A DNA stretch of 64,000 nt from Cristatella mucedo (Eukaryota; Bryozoa; Phylactolaemata; Cristatellidae): the NCBI GenBank assembly GCA_009760855.2, contig WPIO01000034.1, forward strand, positions 2,450,001 to 2,514,000. Direction: 5' to 3'. Shown piece by piece: positions 49,805 to 61,969 of the stretch. Every line of letters starts with the position of its first letter. Positions within the stretch are counted from its first letter, which is position 1. The notes beneath the pieces are model-generated. The model saw only the letters and a program-made list of their open reading frames with translations, was not told where the DNA came from and ran no database searches. The position numbers were made by a program, and so were the translations under genes.

Positions 49805-50955
49805 CTGTCAAGCCAAGAACTGCTAAGCATATTGTTCTAGCTAGTTGAGCACTGCACAATATCCTGCCAAGCCGAAGTGGATTGGCTGAGATCCCGAGTT
49901 CAGGAACGCCGAATGAGGTCTCGCCTTTTTCGAACCTAGCTCGCCAGTGTAGCAAAGTAGTGTAGCAAAGTGTAGCACCCGTGTCACCCAAATGTACGCT
50001 ACCCATTTCACTGCTGTCGGGACGCTGTCGGCCATGCAGGAAGCAGCAAGTCGAGGGCACAGTGGCAATCGGATTTGAACTTCATAAGCAACGAGATGAT
50101 GCGTGGATCTTGGTTGAAAAAGTGGAACCGGGTTTGGCTGCTGCCTGGACGCAGATTGCGTTAGCTGCTGCTGTCGCCCAGCACCTGCCTGTTCGTGCCG
50201 CCAGCCTTGCCCGTGGGCTCGTCGATGACTCTGCTTGATGGCTTTGCTCTGCTCTGCTACCCGACTCCTCCGCTGCCGGTCCTGTTACTGCTTCTGTGGC
50301 GCATCGGTTTCGGTTAGCGATGCGGCTGCCTCGATGGTGGCTACAGGCGCTACTCTGGACACTGGCTACTCTACCGGTCTCGGCTTCTTGAGAGGCTGCT
50401 GGCCCCCCCCCCTAATGGCTCCACCACGGCTAATGGTGGGGCCCCCTTCCCCCCTGCAGGGCCGTGCCCTTACCTCGACTTCCTGGAACCGTGGCGACTT
50501 CCAGGCGGCTGCGGCTAGGCACTGGCCATCGGTGCCTGGCTTTACAGCCAGGCGAGTCCCACCCTCGGTTGGCTGCGAGGCCGCCCGTTTGCACAGCAGT
50601 CCCGGCTGCCTGCTCGACTATACCCCAACCAGCTGGAGGTGCCTTTGCCGGGTGGAATGGAGGAAAAGGCATTCCTCTTGAGCCTAGTACAGCTATATCC
50701 TTACATACACAAGGCAAATATCTCTCGGCCGTCTGCAGCTTCTCCTGTTATCTTCATGCTATGCTGGCTGACGGCCGAACAGGCATTGATTGGACCTTAC
50801 CCAGACTTTGGTGGCGGCAGCGGCCGGAGACCACCCTGGCGCCAGATACTTTGGTGTCCGACAGACGGTGGTCTTTGTGGACAGCCTTAACCTGGACACC
50901 CAAGACGACAGCCTGTCGGGGGGGGGGGCACTCCCGGAATTCGGGAAGGTCACGG
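49805..50955. other. GC-rich region left of the R2-like LINE
   Basis: It may hold the decayed 5' part of the LINE that follows, but I see no motif. Open frames at 50,235-50,961 have Pro, Ala, Leu and Arg bias typical of GC-rich DNA. Confidence 0.3.
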
Positions 50956-50959
50956 AGGT

Positions 50960-51115
50960 GAGGACCCCGAATGAATCTCTCTCTAGGCGCTTTACATTTG
51001 CTGCAAAGGGAAATGCAATTGAATAGTGAGTAAAATCGTGCTTGATGAACAAGCAAAATGAATAACATGATTAGGGGTGACATGCACAGGGTCAGCATGC
51101 ATGATTTCGTACCGC
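50960..51115 (-). mobile_element. LINE family 1, 3' tail, minus strand
   Basis: AATCTCTCTCTAGGCGCTTT, then GCTGCAAAGGGAAATGCAAT and AGGGGTGACATGCACAGGG on the plus strand: stem-loop and UTR. It splits the GC-rich region from the zinc-knuckle coding trace. Confidence 0.75.
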
Positions 51116-51119
51116 CGCA

Positions 51120-53900
51120 TTGTCACCGTGACGGTGGACAGGTCAATCCTTCCTGTCCTTCGATGGGGAGGCCTGCTCTATCTAATGCGCTGGGTTGCCC
51201 CAGGACTGCAGCAGCTGTGGGTCGACGGACCACCTCTTTTGAGAAATGCCCGGCTCGTTTCTGCTTCCTGATGTCGCACCGTGTGCACATCAGCACGGCT
51301 TGCAGTCTGCCTCAGCTATGTGCCAACTAAGGGACTCCCGGCCACTACGCCCGTGACTGTACGGAACCTCCGAGGCACTGCCGCTGCAAGGCTGCCACTC
51401 CGAGCTTGGAGGACTTCCTGCCTTCGTCGCTGACGACGACTGCTCTGCCGTTTACATCTGCCCCTCTGCCAGTACTCATTGCTGAGGCCCAGGCTTTACC
51501 TGCTCTGGTTCTGCCGGTTCCTCCGACTATCCAGGCTCTGTCGGCCTCCTCGGTGGCCCCAGTGCTTGACGTGGCCGGGCCGTCTGTCACCTTGTGTCGT
51601 TCAGCTCGTCTCTCGGCGTTACTGACATGACCAGCCTCCTCTTTTTTTCGGTGAGCTCAGCGTGCCCACCGAACTCACCGATTGGCGAGACGCTCTCTCT
51701 CTCTCTATGCTCCCCTTCCTACTTATCCTCTCCGAAATCGTCACCGGTCTCGGAGTGCGGGCTCGCCATCGACGCGTCCTCCCCAGCGGCCCGGAGGCCT
51801 CGCTTCCGGGCCGCTGGGGATCGCTTCCCTGGCACTGTTTCTGCCGTCCCGGCCGGTCGGGGTCCTCTGCCGGGGCCGAGAATGTCCCAAACCCCTTGGT
51901 GCCGCCTCGGCGCAGAGCCTTGCTATCTGCTGCCTTGCAGCAAGAGCTGACTGTCTAGAATGTTGCAACCCGTGTCTCGTTGACCCTGGGTGCAGGCTTA
52001 TCGCCTGCATTCTGAATGGCTGCATCCACTTTGGAGCCGTCCCTTCAGTATGGAAGACTGATCTCACGATCCTGATCCACAAGAAGGGTGACCCCAGCCT
52101 GCCCGGCAACATTCGACCGATAACGTTGTTGCTCTCACACTCTATAAGCTGCTCTCGGCCTGCCTGGCCGCAAGGCTGAGCAAGCTGTGAGCTGCTGTCT
52201 CCCCACCAGCTTCGTGCCAGGCGTGGAGGGCTGCCTCGAGCTATCGTTCCTAGGGGAGAGCGCCTTTGACGAGGCCAGAGATCGGCAACGGGCCGGCGTG
52301 GTCTACTCGGCGATCCTCGACCTGCACAGCACCTTTGGCAGCATTCCTCGTGTCTCGGTGCTCCGGCACTCCGGGTTATACGACGAGGACTTCGCGCGGA
52401 TTCGCGTAGCGTCTCTACACCGGCTCGCTTCTGGAGCTTCGGATGCGCAGGACGAATCGTTAACAGCTTTCCCGACGACGGCTGGTGTCCGACAGGGTGA
52501 CCCCCGTCTCTCCAATCTTATTTGATCTGGCGATGGAGCCGGTCATCACGCTCTCCGGCAGCACCTTGAGTGGTGCCCAAGGCTTCCCCTGCTTCAAGGC
52601 TGCCCTGCTTCAGGCTTCCGAGTAGTAGGCTCTTGTTGCGGAGCTCTGCCGGTCCGTGTGCGGCTTCCTGCACTTCAGCTCGACATCGACTTCCCGTTGG
52701 CGCTGCTCTCAGCCGGAGGCCTTGGTCTCGTGTGCTTCGCGATCAGCTCGGCGGCTCCGAATGGCCCAGGCCTGCCGCTTTCTTTGCTCCCCCGAGGCGT
52801 GCCTGCGACGTGTAGCATGCCACCGCCTCGACCGGGCCGTTGACAGCCTTTGTCCGACGAGGACAGAGCTCGCGGCATGTGAGCCCAGCAGCCTTCGGAC
52901 CTGGAAACAGGGTCGGGCCAGCCTCGCTGCGCGCGGATGCGCGACGCGGTGCCTTGAGCTTCTCGCCTGTCGCATCTCGCCGGCCGCTGCTCGGACGTCC
53001 TGGTGGTCTCGACCGACCCCGACGAGATGGAGCACTCGTTCGTGCTGCGCGTCGCCATATCGAAACTGGGAGAGTTCGCCAGGTTGAAAGCTGAAGGCCG
53101 GGCTCGGGCGGCTCAGCCCGCACAGGGTCAGCCGTTGCCTGGCCACGAGGACAGGTTCGCGACTCACCGCCACTTTCAGACGACTGTCGTTCCGGACCTG
53201 GCGGCTCGTTCGCCGCGCTCGCCTGGACTCGTGCTGCCGGTGGGCGCCGCTAGGTCCCGACCCCGGAACGGCCACCGACTGCCGCCTTTGCTGCACTGAG
53301 ACTGAGACCGTCTGCCACGTGCTAAGCCACTGCCGGCCAATGCTGCAAGCAATAACGGCTGCCACAACCCGGTTCAGGGTAGCCTAATCGAGGCTCTGCC
53401 GGCCACTGTGCACATCCTGCCTCTCGGCAGGTTGTGCCTTCCCACTCGCCGGGGTCCGGCTTGAGAGCCCGACCTGGTAATCGACATCGGCACCGACGGG
53501 GTCATTGTCAACGTAATGATGCCGTATAACGGCAGTAAGGATGCCCTGGTGGTATCAACCTGGAAAAGGTTGATAAGTACAAGGCCATAGCCCGGTCATT
53601 CCTGACCACTGCTGGCTACCCGTTGGCAGTAGTGAGGCACTTTCGTGGTCGGAGCCCTGGGTAGCTGGTGGCCGTATAATAAAGCCTGCGTGGCAGTCCT
53701 CGGCATTGGGTGCAAGGAACGGCCGCTGTGCATCTCGGACGCCATTACCGGGTCGGAAGCCGGCCGCGTGGTTCCTGAACCGGGAGGCGTGGATATGTGG
53801 TCGTTTCAGCGCCATCACGTGGTTCCGCCCCCAGCCGATGTTCCGTCCGCCCAATGGGCACGCTCCATGCCGGCACGTGACATGCCATGCAATTGACTGC
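51120..53900 (+). mobile_element. R2/NeSL-like LINE with restriction-enzyme-like endonuclease, disrupted
   Basis: Non-LTR retrotransposon, plus strand, many frameshifts. A CCHC zinc knuckle (GTPGHYARDC at 51,331, with a stop where the second Cys belongs) is followed by a Pro/Ala-rich stretch. Then RT: VWKTDLTILIHKKGDPSLPG and NIRPITLL at about 52,050-52,130, VVYSAILDLHSTFGSIPRVS at 52,290-52,350 and TAGVRQGDP at 52,480. The YADD box is unreadable. A C-terminal CCHC (CRLCCTETETVCHVLSHC, 53,280-53,333) is followed by PDLVIDIGTDGVIVNV and DKYKAIARSFLTTAGYP of the nuclease, then VVGALGSWWPYNKACVAVLG. This domain order (RT, CCHC, endonuclease at the C-terminus) is that of R2, NeSL and Hero elements. 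N replaces D in VIVNV, so the nuclease is probably dead as well. Confidence 0.82.
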
Positions 53901-53904
53901 CTGT

Positions 53905-54326
53905 AAGCACGAAAGACGCTCTCTTCTCTTATCTAGTGGCGCTCGGGAGCTGCTTACGCGACGGCTACTGCCACTACATCCGTATGTACGCTCGCTGGCT
54001 TGTATTGCCTGCATATGATACAGTACAGCCATCGTCGTCAACACAGCAACTCCCTTGCGGGCCTCGTTTGTGGGCGGCTTCGTCGTCGTCGCTCGAGCCC
54101 CTACAGGTAACCCCTGTGGCCCCGGCAGGGCTTCTCCGGCTAAGGTACAATAATTTGTTCGATATTCAAAATATAAGTTTATCGTATATATACTAACACA
54201 TGTACTGACGGTATAGTGATATGATGCTGACTTACTTATCAGCCAAGTTAGTAGAGACTCAGCTCTTCTTGAGCTACGATTATTAGGTACCACATCGTGG
54301 GCATGAAGGTGTACTAATATATATAA

Positions 54327-54330
<4 letters not shown>
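53905..54330. other. Spacer, unassigned
   Basis: No recognised gene. Confidence 0.35.

Positions 54331-54337
<7 letters not shown>

Positions 54338-54384
<47 letters not shown>
54338..54384. repeat. (GT)n microsatellite
   Basis: About 23 GT units after a short TA tract. Confidence 0.97.
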
Positions 54385-54389
<5 letters not shown>

Positions 54390-54479
54390 CATATCTATGT
54401 ATGTGTCTAAACAGATAGATGTTTGTTTGTGTGTGTGTACGTGCGCTCGAGCTTGTGTTTTTTGTGCGCGTTTCGAGAT

Positions 54480-56730
54480 ATTATAAGCTGAACCTGAAAC
54501 AGAGTGCTAGGAACCAAATGTGTAGTAGCTCATAACTTGTGGCTTGGAGCTGATAAAAGGGCATCTGAAGAAACGATTGGAGCAATTTTTCCACCGCCTC
54601 CATCCTGTGACGAGCTTGTCGCGGCGCTGAGGTGTCCCCGGAGCTAGAAAGCGAACGGTGTTATTGCTGTAATGTGGGCACTGTCGATTGCTCAGCGGCT
54701 CTGGTCTGCGTGCATTGGCGTGGCTTGCACGAATCGCTAGCTTTGCATCGAGGCATTGGTCACGAGCATTCGGCCACGGAGCTGCGAGGTCAAGCACCGT
54801 TACGAGCGCTTCGTTTTGTGCAAATATACAAGGGGGTGGGCCTGCCTCACGGGTATGTGGCAAAGGCGCGGCTTCAAGCCGCGACCTCAGTTCTAGATTT
54901 ACAAATAGGTAAAGTAGGCACCGGCCCATGGGCCCTACGCCTTTAAGTGGCCGCGAGACAATGGATCGATATAATATCGACTTGATCTCGAATAAAAATG
55001 ACAAGTCAAGCTTTCTTAGATTTTTCCAAAGGGTAAACAATTTGTCAAGTCAAAGAAACGAAAGCATTACGGTTAATAGTATTTTGGTTTTGTTTATGTA
55101 TACCGCAGTCTGCGACAGCACCTAAATGTTGTCTGCCACTACTTGGCTGGGTGGCCCTCCCGACCACCGGCTAGCCAATCGGAGCGCAGCTAGGCGTTGG
55201 CAATGGCGCCAACGAATGAGAGCGCAGCGTTCCGGTACCGCAGACAACAGAAGCCGGCGAACGTCTGCAGGCGGGCAGTAGCGCTTCCGCCGGCTGAGTG
55301 TGTAGATGAAAGAAAACTGGTGGTGTTCCTCGTCGGCTAGCGTGCTGGCCGCTCGCGACGATAATTCAGACAACAAGTATACACACACACATTCACACAC
55401 ACGCTCATGTTTTAAAAGCTTATCTTAAGTCAGGTGTTAGTAGAAAAGCTTGGTGCAAACGAAGTGCGTGCGATGTACCCTAGTGCGGTTGTCATCATCA
55501 CCTAGTGGGAGACTTTCGCACTACTTGGTTCAATGTTGCCCAACAATGGCCGCGTACGAGATACCTACCAGAAGCGAAGCTCTCCGCTAGTTAATCTTTC
55601 GGGTTTTCATGCCGGCCCGTGTTTAGTTATGATAGCGTTAAGAATTCAAAGGCATCTCGTGATCACGAACGCCATTGGTGAACGAATATTTTTCGGAGTA
55701 AAAACTAGTGAAAAACAGTCGCCGATCTTCAAGGACGTACCGGCGACTGACATCGCTTATCGTTACGACCGCTGAATGCGATGTCTTGCAAAAGGAAGGC
55801 TTCCACGATAACCCTGAAAGAGTTTAACAAAAACCAAGTTAGCAAAGGGACTAATTAAGGTTGTCCTTTTTAGAATAAAAAATATTTTGCTAGCCTTACA
55901 ACATCAATAATCGTTACCGTTTCGCTTTAGGTGCGATAATACCATTGATTGGTTAAAATTGTCGGCTGCTGAAATTAAAAATGTATAGGCAATAGTTCGA
56001 GAGGGGCGCCGAGAAATTTAAAATGCGTAGGTACCCACGTGTGGATCAATGCGACACCGCACGGCCACCGAGTTCGCTCGCCCGACGCTGGAAATCCCGC
56101 TGCTCTCCCAGCGGCCCGACCGGCGGCTACCAGGGCCAGCAGAACAGTTCCTGCCCGGCACGCGGTTTGCCGCGCCCTTTATTCCCGCGGTAGTGCCCTC
56201 TGACCTCCCTCTCCGCTTTCCTAACCTGCACTAGGTTCTTCGGACCGGTCTCTGGGTTCGTGCCGAGGCTAAAAGCCGATGGTTATACCACAGCGGCTGC
56301 AGGCCGGCTGCTTCCTACTCGGTGGGCGGTCTGTCGTACTCAGCAAGTGACCGACCAAGCGTCCACTTTGCACTCGCGCGAATGCAAATTTACAGCAGTC
56401 CTGAACGAGCCACTATTCGAATATATGCGTGAAAGTTCCGTCGGTGTACGCAGTCGAACGCAAAAGGGATTGTAGGGCTGGGGCTGCCGCCATGATGGCT
56501 ATCCCTATTTTGAGAAAATGCTAGACCTTGCAGCCCCAAAAGTATGCGTCAGGGATGCAATTTAGAAAAAAAACAGCATGCTCCCGCAAGTATGGCAAGC
56601 CGTGCTTGAATTATCAAGTTAATACGATGCTGCACTTCCACTAATTTCATTGACCTGTCGGACCCACCCCGGGGTGGAGCTGATCTAGCGCTTGCAAACA
56701 TCGGATACTGCTCCTCCCTAGACTATTTCA
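54480..56730. other. B-C spacer, unassigned
   Basis: Open frames at 55040-54507 (minus) and 55533-55775 (plus) have no motif or neighbour support. Nothing else recognised. Confidence 0.35.
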
Positions 56731-56794
56731 AGTGTTCAAAAAGCACATGAATGGACGTGATAAGGACGGCCAGTTTCCGTTACCGTCGCTCGAC

Positions 56795-57370
56795 TACCTA
56801 ATCCCACAAATGCTCGATTGGGTTTGGAGGTCTGGAGTCTGACTCGGTCAGTCCATGACCAGCGCGTGAGGGTAATCGAGACTCGAATACGTTGTTATAA
56901 AAATACCTAAATTTTAGTGGTGGTGTGTTTGAGTTGTTGTAGCATTGAAAAGTTAAATCAAGTCCATGAAGTGTTATCGCACTTAGTAGTCCGACGTTTT
57001 TAAGACTGTCCTTATAGCAGTCTTGCGCCATAATGCCACACGCGATGTGCAGGACTCCGACGCCATTGTCGCCGAAGCACCCTTTTCCCATGAAACGTTC
57101 CCTATAGTTTGAGAGCCGGCTGCCAGAATTTGTGTGAGTGTGCTTCGGTCGGTCGCCGATGCACGAAAAACCTCTTGCAGTTCAAAGAGCATGCATTATT
57201 TGCTCTTGTCCCTCCATAAACTCTACACAAGTCTTCAGTAGTCGGATCCGAGCCTTGGCCACTGTGAACTGCTTACCCAATTCTTCAAGGACACAAGTGG
57301 TTTCCTCTTTGCGACTGAAGCATGCAGACCGGGCTCATCAAATTGCCTTCTGGCGGTATCACAGCTTCCT
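56795..57370 (-). pseudogene. Tc1-like transposase remnant
   Basis: Minus-strand pieces in order: LHASVAKRKPLVSLKNW, then GCFGDNGVGVLHIACGIM, then SRPPNPIEHLWD. These match GLHxRxxxKKPLL, VMVWGCFGxNGVGxLHxxxGIM and SPDLNPIEHLWD of Tc1 transposases. Several frameshifts and lost segments; terminal inverted repeats not located. Confidence 0.82.
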
Positions 57371-57509
57371 CATATCTCACATGACGCAAGCAGGCTCTGA
57401 GTGTGAGCTTTTTTGCCGAAGTAAACATGGGTCTTTTAATGCCGCCAACTTTAGGACCTAGGTCAAGGCGAATGTATCTTACGGCCTAGGTCATGAACTC
57501 GTGCCCTGT

Positions 57510-57575
57510 GGCATATTATGCGCCTGAATAGAGATTAAGTTATCCTATGGCGCTTTACAAACGAATTATATATAA
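57510..57575 (+). mobile_element. LINE family 1, degraded tail
   Basis: GCGCCTGAATAGAGATTAAG and GGCGCTTTACAAACG keep the stem-loop form; the ATT tail is replaced by an AT stretch. Confidence 0.6.
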
Positions 57576-57579
57576 TATC

Positions 57580-58940
57580 GCTCTTTTTTTTGTAAAGTGC
57601 ATTGCCCGAGATTGAATGACAGAATTTTTTTTAATTTAAATGGGTGGGCACACAACACAGTTCGCTGTAATATGCAATACAAATGTGAGCTCGGCAAAAT
57701 CTATTTCTAGTCGTTTTTCGGTAGATGCAGTGGATTGCGACATTCCCGGCCATTTCAGTCGAATGCAGCGCATTGCACGATAATGCCCGAGCCAATGCAA
57801 GTGAAGTTGTGCGAGTACAATTGCTATAAAGGGAAATACCATATGCAACCAAAAAGGAGCTTTTAGCACAGGATTTCTTTCGCTTTGCTGTGGATTTCAG
57901 TATTGACCCAGACCGCTACAATCTATTTCAGTGAACTTACCGAGAACGCGCGCTAGCGGTACCACGAGAAATGTTGTGGGTGCATTTTAAATGTAGCGTA
58001 GTTGTATATTTCAAACTTTTAGGAGCTTTGTGCAGCTGATCTGTGGTGGAGCTAAGGCGAATAGAGTGGATTGCGGTACATGTACCCCCCTCTTTGCAGC
58101 TCATTTGCACGAGTGGGCGTTCGAAGGGTGACATGCAATTTGGCGGATACATATAATCGAAGATGTGCAACAGTATCGGCTCGAAGTTTTATAAATTTTA
58201 TGTATATCGGCTCGAAGTTTTGAGCTCGCCATCGCCAATGTCCTGTCGATTTTAGCCTAATTAAAGTGGATTTCGGAGGTATATTATAATATAGGTTATT
58301 TATTATAATATAGGTTATTTGCCGAGCCCCAATACCTTGGAGATTCTTTGTTGGGAAATGCCCGAAGAATTCTAAACAAGGCCTAACAGATTTTTTGATC
58401 AGCTCAACACTGCAAGTAGGCTTAGACATTTTTCGATCAGTGTCTTCACGGCAAGCATCTAATTGGTCCTTCGCCTAACTTTGGGCTAATTACGTAGCAG
58501 CACGTGGTCAGACGTGACTGCTGCGCGTTGTAGCACAGCCATTTAAGTATGCCTGGCTCGTGTGGTTTAATAGTGTCGGTGCTTGGTCGCGGCACGCTAG
58601 CTCGCCTTGGACGCGCGCGCGGCGTAGCAGGACGGGCTCGCCCTCGCTCGTTCCGAGAACGTCCTCGCTTCGGCCCGCTTGTGGCAGGCAGGATGCGGGG
58701 AGCGGACGGGGAGGGCAAGTGAAGCGGGGACGGATGGGTGAACGGCCGCGTGCTTGTTGCACTGCGAGTGCCAGCCGAATTCGCGGAGGTTAAAGGCCCC
58801 TCGGTGTTGCCGTGCCATCGCGTGTATGCCGGCAGAGCGTCGAGCTACAGCTTGGCAAAAGTCTGTAAACATGCCAAAGTTAACATACTCCTTTACCATG
58901 CTCAGCCAGCAATAGTCAAGACCATTGAAACAAGGGCTTG
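57580..58940. other. B-C spacer, unassigned
   Basis: A 20-base word (GTATATCGGCTCGAAGTTTT-like) recurs at 58,170 and 58,203, and a TTATTATAATATAGG word is doubled at 58,285. Otherwise nothing recognised. 58,590-58,760 is GC-rich. Confidence 0.35.
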
Positions 58941-58949
58941 CTTGAAATC

Positions 58950-59028
58950 AAGATTAAAGCGCCTAGAAAGAGATTGAGTTCTCTGAGGGCGCTTTATCAA
59001 GTGCATTATTATTATTATTATTATTATA
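58950..59028 (+). mobile_element. LINE family 1, minimal 3' end
   Basis: Only the stem-loop (AAAGCGCC ... GGGCGCTTT) and ATT tail: an extreme 5' truncation of about 80 bases. Confidence 0.8.
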
Positions 59029-59029
59029 A

Positions 59030-59970
59030 GATTGGTATTCTCACACGAAGGTTTAAAAAATTTGCACAATCCATTTTGCTTTTGGCACCTCTTGGCTCCC
59101 GGGGACATCTGTTGCCACGTGCTACGCCACCCCTTGCTCCGCCTCTGATAATGAGCTGAGCATCGAACAGCCCACGATCGGCCTACTATCCATGAGCAAG
59201 CATTGCAGCTCAGGCGCCCAAGGATTGGCGCTCTCTCCTGCCAACAGGGGGTTGCATTTCTTCAGCATAGGTCGGCGGTCTGCCGGTTTTGTCACTCAAA
59301 TCTTTCTCTCACGCAGCGATCTCATGTCAACAATGCTGTGGTAAAATTGCAGTGCTGCTTAAGTAAACGTTTACCGGTAATCCGTGAGCACAGGCGGCAG
59401 CAACCGTCAGGCTGTCGGAGGGTAACGTCCAGGGATGCTCTGATTTTTAATGACTCAGCAGGCGTAGCTAATCAAGTGTTATACGAACTGCAGTCAACTT
59501 AAGTGACAAGACGTAGTCTGTTTTCTCACACCGAAAGTGCCAACGTCATCGGGTCTATCTAACAGCCCGGTGATGAAGCGAATGCAATGCTGTAAGAAAT
59601 GCTTCGCAGCGTGAATCCTACTTAGTGCTACGTTTCTGTTTATCTCGAGTCGCAACGCACACATACGACTGCAACAATCCAACTGGCGTGACGACCTATT
59701 GGGCAGTCACTGGCACGAAAGGTATTTTTCCCGAATCGATGGCTTCGCTCAGTAGTGCAATAAACATGCAGCTCAGTATCCTTCAGTAGGGCGTGCCGCT
59801 AAAAGACGCAGCGGCCAAGAAGCTGAACAAGCTACGCAAGTCTCACGTCTTACTTTTACGGCTACGTGAATTATTACGACCGGTTTGTAGGCGGACAGGC
59901 GAGCATCGGCTTCTAATGCCCAGGGTGACCAAGTCTGCCACCGCACAGCAGCCGCCGACAATGCGGATCG
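59030..59970. other. Spacer downstream of DHRS1-C, unassigned
   Basis: No recognised feature besides possible 3' UTR near 59,970-60,009. Confidence 0.4.
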
Positions 59971-59976
59971 ATGGAG

Positions 59977-59982
59977 TTTATT
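59977..59982 (-). terminator. Polyadenylation signal of paralog C
   Basis: AATAAA on the minus strand, starting 28 bases after the TAG of the DHRS1-C terminal exon. The position fits a very short 3' UTR. A chance match is possible, but this is the first canonical signal downstream. Confidence 0.5.
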
Positions 59983-60009
59983 TTTGAGGTTAATTCTCTC
60001 CATTCGAGA

Positions 60010-60143
60010 CTAGAACTTACTGGCTGCTAAAGCCAGCGTCCAGTAGGGCAGCTTGAACCAATCAGGTGTCAGCGAAGCCAGCCTTGCATAGCCAAATCGT
60101 TTCATCGAGTAGTTAACCTGCCGCATGGATGGCACAGACTTGC
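60010..60143 (-). CDS. DHRS1: DHRS1-like paralog C, terminal exon
   Basis: 134 bases from a TTTGCAG acceptor to TAG at 60012-60010, exactly the length and phase of exon 9 in B. Encodes KSVPSMRQVNYSMKRFGYAR then LASLTPDWFKLPYWTLALAA and SKF. About 22 of 43 residues match B, so it is an older duplicate. The end SKF equals that of vertebrate DHRS1. Earlier exons should lie on the minus strand at higher coordinates; I could not find exon 8 before the right edge, so the intron is either long or the copy is partial. Confidence 0.88.
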
Positions 60144-60149
60144 CTGCAA

Positions 60150-60855
60150 AATGAAAATACACATCTAGATAAATCGCGAAGCTTGGGTAGCAATGACGAC
60201 ACTTGCTAACGAGGCACGTAGCCAGGCAGCATCGAACAATTAGCGATGCTGCACCTAAAAAAAGGGAATAAACTTGACCTCCGTAGGTGGTATGCTAGGC
60301 TATGCTCATTCAAATGCACCTCAATGTTGTGCTACGGTGTCAACAATACCCTCCAAGCTCATTTTACTACAACTTAATGCCGGTTTTCAGACACCGATCT
60401 GCATCTGAGAGGGAGCTTGGCCGAATCCATCCGGCTTATGCATGACCTTGCATTTTTCTGAAGGCGATAACCCTACCGGTCATAAGCAAGTCTAGACAGA
60501 CGTAGCAAAGGCAGCCTAGATTTACAGAGCAAAGTCTGCCCCCACTACGGCGAGTGATAAACGTCTGGTCCTCGTAGCAGATCGTGGCACGCTGTGGTTC
60601 CTAAAAATGCTTCCTGACGCACACTGAAAAGGAATGACTGAGTCAACAGTTACTATACACGCCGATATTCTGCTTGCACTATAGGAGTGAGCGACTGGGC
60701 AGCAGCAGCAAAACTTTACGGGTTCTTTCCTAGCTGCACCAACCGCACTAACAGTGTTAAGCTCACTGCCGGGCGACCGATACCCGGTGCAATGAAACGC
60801 CCCAAAACTGTTAATCATCACACTGAAGCTGAAATTGCACGAACATACTCACGCG
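60150..60855. other. Putative last intron of DHRS1-C, unassigned
   Basis: No exon-like match to DHRS1 exon 8 found. Confidence 0.4.
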
Positions 60856-60864
60856 ACAACCGAT

Positions 60865-61245
60865 TGGCGTAAGTTGATCCATCCACTGTCGGCATTCTGT
60901 CTCGACTACTGTACCTCTCTGTTCGAAGGCCTTCCGGTCTGTGCAATAAGGCACTTATGCCACAGTATACCACTTCTCAATGACCTGCAATGGCTCCCCA
61001 TCAAGCAGCGTAACGACTTCAAGGTTATTTCACTCACCCTTAGGCCCCTTCATTCTCTTGCTCCAGCCTACCTATTCAAACTACTTCCCAATCAGGCAAG
61101 ATATCGTAGCCCTGCTCTTCTGACTCAAGTCGTTTCACTGTGCCTCAAATCCTCTGGTGAGCTCACGTTTAGTTCACATGCTGCCACATTTTTGCTCAGC
61201 CTTCCCGTGTTCCGGTCATTTTTAAATAGTCAAAACTTAAGATTT
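60865..61245 (+). mobile_element. LINE family 1, C-terminal fragment (diverged)
   Basis: The frame reads DYCTSLFEGLPVCAIRHL, IPLLNDLQWLPIKQRNDFKV and LHSLAPAYLFKLLPNQARYR: the L2-type C-terminal domain with internal deletions, no tail. Confidence 0.78.
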
Positions 61246-61296
61246 CATTTATAACTTATTAGTCTGTAAATAGACGAAATTCCAAAGAATGATAAT

Positions 61297-61440
61297 TTGA
61301 CCATTTTCTTTACCAGTTGTCCTCCAAAAACACTTCAGAGAAACTATCGCTTGCAACAGCGACTGATATATTGACCATTTGTAACATTTGTCCTCAGAAA
61401 ACACCCCAGAGAAACTCGCTTGCAACAGCGACTCTGTGGT
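61297..61440. repeat. Two tandem copies of a roughly 72-base unit
   Basis: Each unit has TTGACCATTT, TTGTCCTC, CAGAGAAACT and CGCTTGCAACAGCGACT. The last word contains a small palindrome (TCGCT ... AGCGA). Confidence 0.8.
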
Positions 61441-61782
61441 CTTTGACCACATAGTCAGACAAAGGAAAAACTGAATCACACGAGTAGATGCACAATGGAA
61501 GAAAACTGGGCAGACGACGAGATGTCGTTATGTCAATCAAAGTGAATGATCAAAAGATGAGTTGTATACATATACATATGGTTTCTCTGCGTTGCTCAAT
61601 GTGGCTGGCGTTCTTGCCAAACTCCTCAGCTGTTCCATGAAACGAGCTATCTGTTAGGAACGAACAGGCTTCGCCGATTGGAGAGCTTTCCTTTCAGCAG
61701 CAGTAAGCAAGGCATTGCTAGATTTTCCACAGCAGCTCCTGATTTTTAGGACAGGCGCTGGTTAAGGCAATTTGAGGGTGAT

Positions 61783-61968
61783 ATTTCAAATTTCTTAGTT
61801 GAGCTATGCTTTTTCGCAATCATTGGATTAGTATAATGTAATCTAATACTTAGCTGCTATCCAATTTTGTTTGTGATGTGTCCAGTTTCTTAGTCAAATT
61901 AGGCTTTTCTGCAATCATTAGATTGGTCTTGCCGTAAATTAATCTATGAATTTACTGCTAACCAGGTG
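61783..61968. repeat. Imperfect direct duplication, about 90-base unit
   Basis: TTTCTTAGT, GCAATCATTGGATTAG/GCAATCATTAGATTGG and ACTTAGCTGCTATCCA/ATTTACTGCTAACCA recur in the same order. Confidence 0.6.
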
Positions 61969-61969
61969 G

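Noticed and set aside
52675-53365. Minus-strand open frames up to 218 codons
   Set aside because: Antisense to the R2-like LINE; Arg/Ala-rich composition follows from high GC.
53745-54392. Minus-strand open frame of 215 codons
   Set aside because: It crosses the GT tract and the end of the antisense LINE without any motif.
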